64,000 nt of DNA from positions 13,679,117 to 13,743,116 of the forward strand of contig CM026421.1 of the NCBI GenBank assembly GCA_014871385.1. Direction: 5' to 3'. The translations under genes and the position numbers were made by a program. The DNA comes from Ceratodon purpureus (lineage: Eukaryota; Streptophyta; Bryopsida; Pseudoditrichales; Ditrichaceae). Shown here piece after piece: positions 34,163-46,000 of this stretch. The number at the start of each line of letters is the position of its first letter. Position 1 is the first letter of the stretch. Below the pieces are notes generated by a model. That model worked only from the letters and a program-made list of their open reading frames with translations, ran no database searches and was not told where the DNA came from.

Positions 34163-34985
34163 AGGAGTTGTAGAAAAATATTAAAATATTGAATTGGCAA
34201 TTTTCTGAATGTTTAATTAATGAAAATGAATTTGGTTTATTGGTGAGAGTTTGGGTTTTGGTACTCGTTCAGCCCTAACTCTCCTTAAGGGGACAAATTC
34301 TTGGCGCCAAAATTCTCAAAAAGTGTTGTCTTGTGAGCATTTTTAGGGACTTTAGCCTTTGGCTTTTAGCATAGAATCCTATAGGCTGATTTTTAGCTTT
34401 AGACTAATGAAATTGCTCCAATCTCTCGATCCTTGGCCTTTGGCGCCTAGTCTAAAACGCCTTTAAGACCATCTTCATTGTTGATGCCAACGGCAGCGTC
34501 AACGCCAAATTTGGAGTGGGAGGCTTCAACATATTGGCCACCATGGTCTCGTCAATTCTAAATTTACTCTCCAAATTCAATACTTTTTACTGTATTTTGG
34601 AATTAACCATTGAATAGTGTAAATTTGACTTTTTACAACCTTTGCCATCAAATTTTTATTTATCACACATGGCTAAAGGAAAAAGCATGGAAAGAAGGTT
34701 GGAGGAAAAAGGAAGGTGAGAAGAAAAAATATTGAAATATTAAATTGGTAAGTTTCTAAATATTTAATGAAAATGAATTTGGTCTTTTGGTGAGAGCTTG
34801 GGTTTTTTATTCTTGTTTGACCTAAACTCTCCTCAAGGGGCCAGGCTTTTGTTGCCCAAATTCTCAAAAAGTGCTCACATGTAGGCATTTTTAGAGACTT
34901 TAGTCGTTGACCCTTAGTGCAAAATCCTCCAAATTCAGTTCATTGCATCGTATTTTGAAATGAACCATTGAATAGTGTACATGAC
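34163..34985. repeat. Diverged direct duplication of about 260 bp
   Basis: The block 34163-34385 (with AATGAATTTGGTTTATTGGTGAGAG and TTCTCAAAAAGTG) recurs at 34722-34930. The following phrase ACCATTGAATAGTGTA at about 34607 recurs at about 34964. Order is kept, with an offset of roughly 360-560 bp. Confidence 0.7.
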
Positions 34986-35404
34986 AACATTAGTATTGTA
35001 TTTTTTTACTTGTCTTTATCCAACCTCCTATCTTTTAATGCTTTGTGAATATGAAGTCTTTCTTAAGGTCAAGATCACGTTATGCTTTTAGCACGTAAGA
35101 AAATTTTGTGAAAAGAATCCTACAAAACTTCATAGCAAAATGGACAAGGTAATGGAATTGCTTGCAAAGATAAAAGTGAAAATATTTCATCAACTTTAAC
35201 GTCCATTATTTCCACCAAATCTTAAAGACAAAAACTTTAAGCGTCACAAGAGTTTTTTTGGACTATAATTCATGAAAAGTAAGAAATAAGAAGTACAAAA
35301 TATGAATGTTCGTTGTTATAGTTTAGTGTAGCTATATCATAAAGAGATGAATTGTGTTTATAAGGTTCCTATGGTTATCATAGAAAATTTAAAGTTATCA
35401 TTGG

Positions 35405-35770
35405 ATGTAATTCAATAATATTTAATTCAATTACATATAATTCAATTACATATAATTCAATTACATTTAATTCAATCTAATGAATTTTTTTATCTTTTAT
35501 TTGATTCAATTACATTTAATTCAATTACAAATAATTCAATTACATTTAATTAAATGTAATCAAATAAAATAATTACATTTAATTCAATTACAATCAATTA
35601 CATTTAATTCAATTACAATCAATTACATTTAATTCAATTACAATTAATTACATTTAATTCAATAACAATAATTGAATAAATTGGAACATCTAACGTAATT
35701 GAATTAACTAATAAAAATTTATATTTAATTCAATTACATGTAATTAAATCTGAAATAAAAGATAAAAAAT
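35405..35770. repeat. AT-rich minisatellite (ATTCAATTACATTTA-type) with inverted flank
   Basis: Fifteen-base units such as AATTCAATTACATTT repeat more than ten times. TTTTTTATCTTTTATTT near 35487-35505 is inverted at about 35752-35769, so the core could fold back or be the interior of a small inverted-repeat element. Confidence 0.75.
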
Positions 35771-36020
35771 TACTCTTAGAGGTTCCAAAGCATCGGAAAA
35801 AATTAATTGTGAATGCTTTAAGTATTTTGAGGATGACATTATTTTGTTCATTACGAGGCTTGTATTTGGCTTATGTTTAAAGTAAAATAATTCACGATGT
35901 TACTCAACAAAGTTTTGAAGGTTCCATTAGAGAAGTCTTCATCAAATTCAGGTTCCATTGGAGAAGTCTTCATCAAATGCAAGCCCGAGTGCCACTCTTT
36001 GCTAAGTCCAATGCATTGTG

Positions 36021-36346
36021 GACGGGATTGAATATGTGAAGAAGTCATTTTCTTACAAACAGCTCAAAAACAATGAGGTGCTTGAGCATGGCGTGTTTTG
36101 TAAGAGTATTGTGTTGCAAATGTTGGCTCAGTCGCCAAATGTAAAGAAGTGAATTGACATTGTGTGAGATAAGTCTAGGGTTTCAGTTGTACTAGAGTAG
36201 TGCAAGCTTGGAAGTCTACGAAATTTTGAGGTGATTTCAGAAGTCCAAACGAGGATCATTTGTGTGCTGATGACTTATGTCCTCCTTTATTTGAAATTTC
36301 TTAGAATTGCTCACATGGATCTTAATCTTGAGAACATTCTCTTATA
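36021..36346 (+). pseudogene. Protein kinase fragment K1 (N-lobe to catalytic loop)
   Basis: The reading frame GIEYVKKSFSYKQL ... VLQMLAQSPNV ... IICVLMTYVLLYLKF ... IAHMDLNLENILL corresponds to kinase subdomains II-VIb, where HMDLNLENI stands for HRDLKxxNI. It has several stops (TGA, TAG). Right after the catalytic loop the sequence jumps to HPYIDVKKN, which in copy K2 follows the C-lobe, so the C-lobe is deleted. Just upstream a 31-bp phrase (GGTTCCATTxGAGAAGTCTTC) is duplicated at about 35919 and 35950. Confidence 0.55.
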
Positions 36347-37934
36347 GCATCCATATATAGATGTGAAGAAGAACTCAACAAATTCTATCTAATCTTGCTC
36401 GCAATTTGGCTAACTCCACAGTGGAAGGTTATTATTTGCTACCAATTGGGCTAACACCACAGTTTCTAGAGGGATCACTACATGTAAAAGTCGTCCGAAT
36501 CATCATAGAATCAACAATTTTTTGCTGGTTTTAACTGATTTGAAAAACAAGAGCAAAATCAATAGATTTGTGCTACTCAAATCAAGAGACTGAACATTTA
36601 TTTGTTGGTTTCCATTTCTCAAACTTGTTGGGAATATTCTAATTGAGAGGATGATGAAGGTACATATAGTGTCCTATCCTATCATGGCTGATACTGACTA
36701 TGGTTCCATTGAGCCAACCATCACACACGGCCAGGTAGTGAACTCTTGGACGCCAAATATCGTTGCTGTTGTGCCATTTATATCAACTAAATGAACATTT
36801 ATCTATTAATTTCAATAAAGGATTTTAATTTTGCAGTTTTAATTTTAATTAATGTGATGGATGTTATTTTAATTATACTAATTAATTTACAATAAATTAT
36901 TAGTGTAATTTATTTAATTATAGTAATTTCAAATAATTATATTATATTAAATAATTAATAGTAAATACTATATCAATTAAAATTTTAATTAAATGATATT
37001 AAATACTATAATTATATTAATTTATAAAAATCAATTACTATAATGAATTTTTAATAATTAATTAATGTAATAACATAGAAGTACAATTGTAAGTTGTAAT
37101 GATTGGTTCCAAAAAAATAAAATTGTAATGATTGTATTTTTTATTTTAATTACAGTATTTTTAAATTACATTAATTACAATAACTATAGTATTTACAATA
37201 AATATAGTAAATACAAAAATTACAATAATTACAATAATTATAATAATAGTAATTATAGTAATTTCAATAAATATAATAATTTCACTAATCAATGTTTTTA
37301 TTGTAGTCACTTAATTTAAAGAATGAAGAGTAGATGAATATACAGAAAGATTATATACCTTCTCATATGTTACACAAATAGCGGTGCCTTAGTGGCTTAA
37401 GCTTAACAATTAGATTCAACGTTAACAACGACTACAGATTTTAAATATTTTCTCAAAAAATAAAAAGATATTTTTATTTTATAGATTTTAATATTTATAC
37501 AATAACCTTTGACTCTATCTATTTTAATAAGTGAGGTAAGAGATGAGAGGAGTGATATCATACATGTAATTCACTCAGTTCTCTATGAAAATTAACTTTA
37601 ATAGCTTATTTTGAATTCAATTTGAACAATTTTGAAAAATTGCAAAAGTTTTTTTTTTACATATTAATTTTTTATTTGTTAGAATCGACCTTATCCACTT
37701 TTATATGGACGTGATTAGCAATTTGATTTTTCCTTCTATTCTACACTTGTTTCTAATTTACATATCTTTTAAAGATGAAAATCATCGTTTTGTCTTTTGA
37801 ATATTTTTGCGTTGATTTTCGATTCTCCTTGCTTTGTGAAAAAGGTACAAGCTACAAGACTTGTTCATTTTTGAATTTTTCATTAATTTTATTTATGTAA
37901 TAATGTTTATATATGATTCTTTGATATTAATATT

Positions 37935-38372
37935 TTGTATTTTCTTCATGCATGTCAATACCTTGACTTTGACAAGCCAAGGTGTAGCTATAACATCTAC
38001 TTGGCTCCAGAGATTCTTCATGGAGAATTTTTTGATCATAGTGTGGATGTTTTTGCATTAAAAATTTCCGTTGGAGTTTCTATTGGACTTGTTCCCATGA
38101 TCGAGATGGAGGGTGGTAATGAGATTTTTTTTATGGAGAGTGCTATTTTGGGAGCAATGGAAGAAGGAATATTGAGTGTGCAAGGAGGGGACCTACTTTT
38201 GAAGATGGTGGAGAAGGATGCTTCAAAGAGAATTACTCTAGAAGCTATCTTAAGTATTGTGATCTCCATTCCTAAGATCATTCTTTCAGCTTGTGTGTTC
38301 ATAATGGACATGTCTTTTTATTTAATTGTGATATTTTGTTGCGAATATGTTTGCCAAAGCATCCTTATATAG
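37935..38372 (+). pseudogene. Protein kinase fragment K2 (activation segment and C-lobe)
   Basis: This open frame of about 145 residues contains LDFDKPRCS (DFG position), IYLAPEIL (APE), SVDVFAL (DxWSLG position) and MVEKDASKRITLEAI (subdomain XI arginine region). It lacks the N-lobe. The layout resembles Wee1-type kinases (YMPQEIL, VDIFSLG, MVDPDPVKRP) more than receptor kinases, but this is a weak, motif-level call. Confidence 0.55.
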
Positions 38373-38779
38373 ATGAGAAGAAGGACACAAAAGATTTTAG
38401 CTAATCCTACTAGCAATTTGGTTGACCCGTAGTGGATGATTACTATTTGGTGGCAATTCTGCACACAACACACTTTGTTGAGGGATCACTACAAGTAAAC
38501 GTAGTCCGAAACAACATAGAATCAACAATTTTCTATTGGTTTTAACAGATTTTAAAAAACATGAGCAAAATCAAGATATTTGTGCTGCATGAATCAACAA
38601 AGTGAATATTTCTCTATTAATTCCAACAGATTTCAAAAAACAATTGCAAAATAGATCCATTGTGCCACTCAAATCAATAAAGTGAACATTTATCTATTTA
38701 TTGCAATAAGGAATTTTAATTACTACAATTTTATTTTTAATTAATATAATTAATGTAATTTTAATTATATTAATTAATT

Positions 38780-39010
38780 TGCTATTTTGGAAGCAATGAA
38801 AGAAGGAATTATTAGTATTGAAGGAGAGGATCTTCTTTTGAGATAAAGGAAAAGGATGCTTTCAAGAGAATTTCTCTAGAAACTATCTTAGGTATTGTGA
38901 CATCCTTTCCTAAGATGATTCTTTCAATTTATGTGTTCATAATGAATATGTTTTTTCATTCAATTGTAATATTGTGTTGCCAATATGTTTCGCAAAACAT
39001 TCTTATATAG
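38780..39010 (+). pseudogene. Protein kinase fragment K3 (partial C-lobe copy of K2)
   Basis: The sequence follows K2 from AILGAMEEG through RITLEAIL at the DNA level, with a deletion that shifts frame after GEDLLL. It is not translatable across the shift. Confidence 0.6.
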
Positions 39011-40083
39011 AAAAAAATACTTATTTGTTGGATTCAATAAATATAGAAAAACAACTCCAAAATAAATTGATTGTGCCATTTAAATCAACAAAATGGACAT
39101 TTATCTATTAATTTCATTAGAGGAATTTTAATTACTTCTATTTTAGTTTTAATTGATGTAATTAATAAATTAATTTTAATTAGTACAATTAACTAATTTT
39201 AACTATATTAATTAATTAAAAATAACATCTTACAATAATTACTTTAATTATAATAATTTCAAATAATTTACCTGTAATAAATAAGTAATAGTTACTACTA
39301 TAATTATAATATTTAATTACTTCAATTTCAATTAAATGATAGTAGAAATTGTAATTTTTTTAGTTTATAATAAATAATTATGGTAATTAATTTATAATAA
39401 TTAGTTAATGTAACAATAGAGAAGTACAATTGAAATTTGTAATGATTGTAATTTTAATTTTAATTAGAGTGAATTTAAATTACATGAATTAGAGTAATTA
39501 TAATATTCACAATAAATACAATGATTACATTAAATATAATAATTATAGTATATAAAATTATTTCAATAAATATAGTAATTACACTAAATAGTGTATTTAT
39601 TGTATATAATGAATTTAGAGAATGAAGAGTAGGTGCATGTACAAAATTTTCACATACATCTTACATGTTACACAAGTAGACGTGCCTTAGTGGCTAATGT
39701 GTGACGATTATGTCAAATACAAACAATCATTAAAAATTTCAAATATTTTATCAAAAAATAAAAGAAATTTATTATGTTGTAGATAGTCTTATTTATATAA
39801 GAACCTTTGAGTCCATCTATTCCAATAAGTAAGGTATGAGATGAGACGAGCGGCATCATAAATGCAGTTCGCTCTGTTTTTCATGAAAAATAATTTTAAT
39901 AGCTTAGTTTGAATTCAATTTTAACAATTTTAAAAAAATTGCAAGAGAAAAGTTTAGATCTGTAGAAGTTGATCACTTTGGCTTATTTTTCAAGTTTATT
40001 AGTTCAGAATGTCACTGTGCGAAGTTTTGGAGGTTTGATCCAAGAAGTCTACTTCAAACGCAAGCTCTAGTGCGATTGTTTTT

Positions 40084-40428
40084 ACAGTCTGGTGTTCTTT
40101 AGATGGAATGGAGTACGTGAAGAAGGTGTTTTCTTTCACACAACTGGAAGATGTAGAAGTGGTGGAGAAGGATGTGTTTCGAGAAATCACGGTAGTGCAG
40201 ATGTTGGCTTAGTCTCCACATGTCAATGAACTTATTGATATTGTGAAGAATGAGTCTATACTTGCACTCACATTGGAATGGTGCAAGTATGGGAGGCTTC
40301 AGAACTTGGAAGAGATGTCAGAAGTCCAATTGATGATCATTTGTGTACAAATGAGAAATGCCCTCCTTCATTTGAGATTTCTTGGAATTGTTCACATGTG
40401 TCTTAATCATGATATTTGTGCTACATGA
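40084..40428 (+). pseudogene. Protein kinase fragment K4 (N-lobe to catalytic loop)
   Basis: The frame reads GMEYVKKVFSFTQLEDVE ... VFREITVVQMLA, TAG at 40210-40212, then SPHVNELIDIVKNESILALT ... LLHLRFLGIVHMCLNHDI. It is the same region as K1 and much better preserved; only one stop interrupts it before the final TGA. The C-lobe is absent. Confidence 0.6.
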
Positions 40429-41199
40429 ATCAACTAAGTAAATCTTTATCTATTGATTCCAACAAATTTTGAAAAATAACTGCAAAATAGATCCATTGTG
40501 CCACTCAATTCAATAAAGTGAATATTTATATATTAATTTCAATAAAGGAATTTTACTTACTGCAAATTTAGTTTTAATTATTATAATTAATGTAATTTTA
40601 ATTATACTAATTAATTTATAGTAACTTGTTATTTTACTTCATTTAATTATAGTAACTTCAAATAATTAACTTAAAATAAATAATCAATAGTAAATACTAT
40701 AATTATAATACTTGATAATTGCAATTTTAATTAAATGTTAATAAATATTATAATTCTTGTAATTTATAAAAATAAATTATAGTAATTAATTTACAATAAT
40801 TATTTAATGTACTAACTTAAAAGTACAATTGTAAATTGTAATGATTTTAATATTAATTGCAGTAATTTAAAATTACCTTACTTATAGTAACTATAGTATT
40901 CATAGTAAATACAATAATTACATTAAATATAATAATGATAAAACTGAAAGTAATTTGAATAATCATAGTAATTATACAAATCAGTGTATTTATTGTATTT
41001 ACTGAATTTTATTGAATGAAGTGTAGATACAAGTACAAAAAGATTACATAACCTCCTCACATGTCACACAAGTAGAGGTGCTTTAGTGGCTAAAGCAAGA
41101 CGATTAGGTTCAACGCAAATAACCACTAAAAATTTTAAATATTTTTTTATTAATAAAAAGATATTATTATTTTATAAATATTCATATTTATATAAGAAT

Positions 41200-41790
41200 C
41201 TTTGAGTCTATCTATTCAAATAAGTGAGGTAGGAGATGAGAGGAGTGACATGTCAATTCACTCAGTTCTTCATGAAAAATAACTTTAATAGCTCATTTTG
41301 AATTCAATTTTAACAATTTTGAAAAATTGTCTACTTTTGTATGGATGTGATTAGCAATTTCATTTTTCTTTCTATTATACACTTCTTTCTAATTTATATA
41401 TCCTTTAAAGATGATAATCATCATTTTGTCTTTTAAATATTTTTGCGTTGATTTTATAACCCATTTTTTATTAACAAAATATGAAGTTGCCCATTATAAT
41501 ATTGTAATACTTGTTTTTAGAAAATTCATTGAAAATAAGAATCGAGCTTTTTGAAGGATTAAAAAGAACTTGTTTTTGAACCCTTATTATATAGCCAAAT
41601 TATTAAGAAATCCTTTTCCAAATTTTTGGCTCTTATTTAAATCCCTCTAGTTGGAGTTATCAAAGATTGTTAGGAAATTTTTTAAAAAGTTTACTTAAAG
41701 AAAAACACAATTGAATTTTTTTTTGATATGAAATCCATTGTGGGCATTTAGGGATTAAAATAAGAACAGTAATAAATTAAAAAAATTCAA
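41200..41790. repeat. Dispersed AT-rich repeat, further copy
   Basis: It matches 19400-20036 over about 550 bp in the same order (AATAAGTGAGGTAGGAGATGAG, GATTAGCAATTTC, TTGCCCATTATAA, CTTTTTGAAGGATT, GGGCATTTAGGGATTAAAAT). Confidence 0.65.
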
Positions 41791-43094
41791 CTTCTCTACT
41801 AAGGTATATCAATAATTCAAAATAACATTTCCCCTTTAGAGATTTGCCCCCCTTTCTACGCTGTAGACCTCATGTTGTGGAATGCTCCTTGACACAGACC
41901 TCTCGGTTTTTCAAGTGGAATTCCTCCTCATAGTAAATTCAAGGCAATTTGTTTCTTAGCTCGATAGCCTAGACCATAAAGATTATGATGAGAGAGCCCT
42001 TTTACACTTAGACCACAAGGACTAACGACTCAAAAAAGGCTCTTAAGCTTGGGTTGGGCTCTGCTGTTGCCTTTCGCCTCAAAACCCCTCATAAGCCACG
42101 AGCCTCAACCGGCATATGATTATATAAGCCTCCTCATCCCAATCACTATATTCAATCTTCTCACCTTCACAAATTCACAAAAGATTCAACATAACTCCAA
42201 AAACCTTGAATTATTATTATTATTTTGCAACAAATGGTGATAAAAACCTTAATTTTTTTTACAATAATCCACACCTCAACAACCCCCAACTTTGTATATA
42301 AATATATTTTTTTCACACAACTGCACCATACAACCACCCGGAAAAACTCTCCGAAAGTACCGGGTCTGTAGCAAGCAGTGCTCCCCTTCCGGAGGTGGGA
42401 AGTGCAGTAAATGGTGCCAGCGCTATCTGGAGAGGCCGGGAATGCGGGGCCAGCGCAGCCCACAAAGGCGAACGAAACCAGAGTGGCACTGCAATGCAGG
42501 AATCTAACACACTCGCCTCGCTCCTCGCCTCGGGGGAGACGCAGAATTGGCGATAAGGGCCCCCAACTCACTCAACTCCGCAACTCCTCAACTCCTCAAA
42601 ACTCTACTCTTGGCCACTCTGTTGTGTTTTTCCATCCTAGACCCGGCTCATTGCCCTTTTCGCAGCAGCCATTCCAACAGCCCCGAACGATTCCCCCACC
42701 CAATGCCATTCCTGCAACTGCTTGTGCTGCTGGATACCATGCAGCTCTAGCAGTAGAGGCCACCTTCTAGTCTCGTCTTCTGTGTCCAGGTGAGTGCAGA
42801 TTTGGACCCATTCAGAGGCTATGTCTAGTGGGATCATACCATGTGATGATTTTTCTGTTGCATTGTGTCGGTGTTGGGTAGGTTTTTGAGTTAGTTTTTG
42901 AGATGGTTTTTGTGGAGATGGCCATGCATCAAGGTTGGGACTTGGGAATGGGGGTGGGGTTGGGAGGGAGCTGATTGTTTGAGTTGGTGGTTGTGTAGAG
43001 AGTGAGTTGTTGTTGTTGTTGTTCAAGGTGGAGCTTGGGAGGTTTGGTCGACCAGGATTGGTGAGCCTGGTGGGCTGGGTGGTGGAGGGTAGGG
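41791..43094 (+). promoter_or_regulatory. Upstream and leader region of UVR8
   Basis: The sequence turns from AT-rich to GC-rich at about 42340, which fits a promoter/leader. Small upstream frames (for example 42411-42770) are not supported as proteins. Confidence 0.3.
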
Positions 43095-46000
43095 ATGGAG
43101 GAGGATAAGGCTGCCAGCAGTGAGGGTCCTCGGAAGCGCGTCGTCGCGGTTTCTGCAGGCGCCAGCCACACAGTTGCGCTTCTGTGTAAGCGACTAGTTT
43201 TCCCTCTGCATCTATCTGCATGTGGAAATGGAAGGCGTGTGTATGTGTGTTCTGGACCTATGTGACGCGGGTATATTTCACTGTGGACGGAATCGGGTTA
43301 AGCACTAATTGGTGAAGTGTTGGGTGGATCCGGGAATGAAGTGTTCGCCTTTTGTCAACCAGTGTGGGGTAAAGTATGCTCAAGTGTGTACGTTGAGTAG
43401 GTAATTAGAGTGGGTAGGGCACTCTAGTGAACTCAAGTTTCTCAGTCATGGGACCTCTTTGTAGACATCTTCCTTCTTATGAACTCAGCATGATAGTCGT
43501 CACTGGGGTGCGCCATGATCTAAGCAAGAAAGATCAGAGAATTTTAGACCTGGTTTTCCTTGCATGTGGAAGGATTTTGGAGGATACACACTGTTGGTTA
43601 CTGCTGTTCTGGCATTTAGTTGTTAGTTTTGAACCAAGCGTACATGGGAGCAGTAGGGCAAATTAAACGAAGTCTTGGATCTGATTCATTGAAAATGAAT
43701 CGGTTTTCTTTTTCTTGGGTGTTGGACAGCTGGCGATGTGGTCTGTTCATGGGGTCGTGCCGAAGATGGGCAGCTTGGGCATGGAGATGCTGAAGAGAGA
43801 CATCTGCCTCTTATCATTAGTGCACTCGATGATTGTGAGATATCCTCCATTACTTGTGGAGCTGACCACACTACTGCCCGGTCTGAGTCCACCAAAACTG
43901 TGTACAGTTGGGGTTGGTGAGTAACACTGAATTTTTTTGGGGTCTGGTTCTGTCCTTTTAACAAATTTGATGAAGCTTGTAGTTCGGCGTAAAATATTTG
44001 CATATCGAGTTTGTTTGGTATATGAAAATAGATGTAAATGTGCAGTTTTTGCACTTAAGTCTTATTTCTTCAAGTACCTGATACTAAAGCAATTTGCACC
44101 GCTGTTTATGTTTTTAGGGGAGATTTTGGAAGACTTGGCCACGGTAATTCGAGCGATTTGTTTGTCCCTCGGGCTATTAGGGGGCTCAGGGGTCTTGAAA
44201 TCAGACAGATAGCTTGTGGGGACAGCCACTGTCTTGCTATCACCGGTGACGGCGAAGTGCACAGGTGATTTCCTGTTTTCATAATTACAAACTGAACTCC
44301 ACTATTAGTGTTTTCAAGCCCGACGTGAACAGTATTCGCAGAATTTCACTATGCTGGAATTTTTCAATTATTCTTGTTCGAAAATAATATAGTCTTGACG
44401 CCACTATGCCTTGTTGTACAGCTGGGGTCGGAACCAAAACGGACAGCTTGGTCTTGGACACACGGAGGATGTGTTGGTGCCTAATAAAGTTGCCGCATTT
44501 GAGGTGTGTCAATGACTCCCATGTCATCAGTTCTCATATTTTTGTTGTTGCGGTTTGTTATTAAACCATGATTTTATGGTTATGTTGAAACACCTGACAC
44601 ATACACTGGTTGATGAACATACTGTTCAATTTATGATTACTCAGGTTGATGCAAATCATGCTTTGGTGTGTTCAGGGCATAGCGGTGAAGATGCTGGCAG
44701 CCGGAGCAGAGCACACGGCAGCAGTGACAGAGAGTGGGAAGCTGTATGGGTGGGGATGGGGCCGTTATGGGAACCTTGGTCTAGGTGATCGCAATGACCG
44801 CCTTGTTCCTGGTGAAGTCGCTGCCGTCCCTGTAAGTTCTCGACCCTACCTCTTCTACTCCAATATCGTGTATTTCGCTGCTCAGCGACTATCATAACAC
44901 CGTTTGACAGTTCGAGAGAAACACACTCTATTTCATTGCACAGTAGCAGCGAACTTTGATTGCCGCCATTAATCTTAGCGCCAAGTAACTCTCTTGACTT
45001 GCGAACTTGCAAACATGTGGTAATTTTTCTTCCCTTTTAGCATAGGACTGGTGCCCAGAAGGATTCAAATGAATAACGTATAATGTGGTGTTGAATGTCA
45101 TTAGTCAGTTTCTGTTGAGGATCAACTAAAAGTACTGAATACGGAAGGTATAACTTGAAAAGGCCGTTTCTCATAATAAAGTACAATGTTCTCTATTCAT
45201 GACTTAGTTTGGGTTTGTTCTGGTTGCAGGGTGAGAAAATGAATCTGGTGGCTTGTGGGTGGCGACACACAATTGCGGTTGCTGATTCCGGGAAATTGTT
45301 TACATTTGGATGGAGCAAGTATGGGCAACTAGGCCATGGTGATTATGAGGATCATCTTGTGCCATTTCAAGTTCAGGCTCTAAAGAATAAGACCATTCAA
45401 GCTGTAAGTTCACTTGCAATGTACTCGTTCGTTTAAATGGTCTATGTGGTAGGTTCTGCGTTATTGTACAATATCACAGTATTTGCTTACCGTCGGCTTG
45501 TCTTGCCACTTTGTTGATGGTTTTTCTACATTGTGGTCGGCTATTTATGAAGCATTCTTCTATTTTGAACCAGGTTTCGGGAGGATGGCGGCATACAGTA
45601 GCATTAGATGAAGACGGGCAGCTGTATGGATGGGGTTGGAACAAGGTGACCAATATTTTTCAAAATACTTCTGTACTATTTTGTTACGCATATCGAACTC
45701 AATTGTTGATTCTTTGTGGATGTGTGTCCGATCGAGGTTTCTTACCAGATTAGCGATGGTCTGTTTGGGTGTGCTGCAGTTTGGCCAAGTCGGATGTGGA
45801 AATACTGATGATCAGAACTCTCCAAAATTAGTAACTGGCATTGACAATCAGGTAAGTCTAATAAATTCTTCTAAAGCACAGCTTTGGCAATATCGTATCA
45901 ACCTTCACTTTGACGTTGTGAAGAAAAGAGTGTTCTTATTATTACATGGTTGATCTTGGATCTACAGAAAGTCACACAAGTTACGTGTGGGTGGAGACAT

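Larger units (their letters stand above)
36820..41160. repeat. Multi-unit AT-rich repeat array carrying kinase fragments
   Basis: The same ordered blocks recur. A GAACATTTATCTATTAATTTCA phrase lies at about 36793, 39088 and, diverged, 40518. A TTAATTATAGTAATT-rich block follows at 36830-37310, 39130-39610 and 40560-41010. An AGAATGAAGAGTAGATG-type block with TGCCTTAGTGGCT lies at 37318, 39618 and 41012, and an AATAAGTGAGGTAAGAGATGAG block at 37529, 39823 and 41219. Unit offsets are about 2.3 kb and 1.4 kb. Kinase fragments sit between the blocks. Confidence 0.7.

Noticed and set aside
37128..37319. Asn/Tyr-rich open frame
   Set aside because: Translation of the AT-rich TAATTA repeat.
42637..43221. 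Minus-strand 194-codon frame
   Set aside because: Low-complexity Pro/Gln/Asn-rich antisense of the UVR8 leader and first exon.
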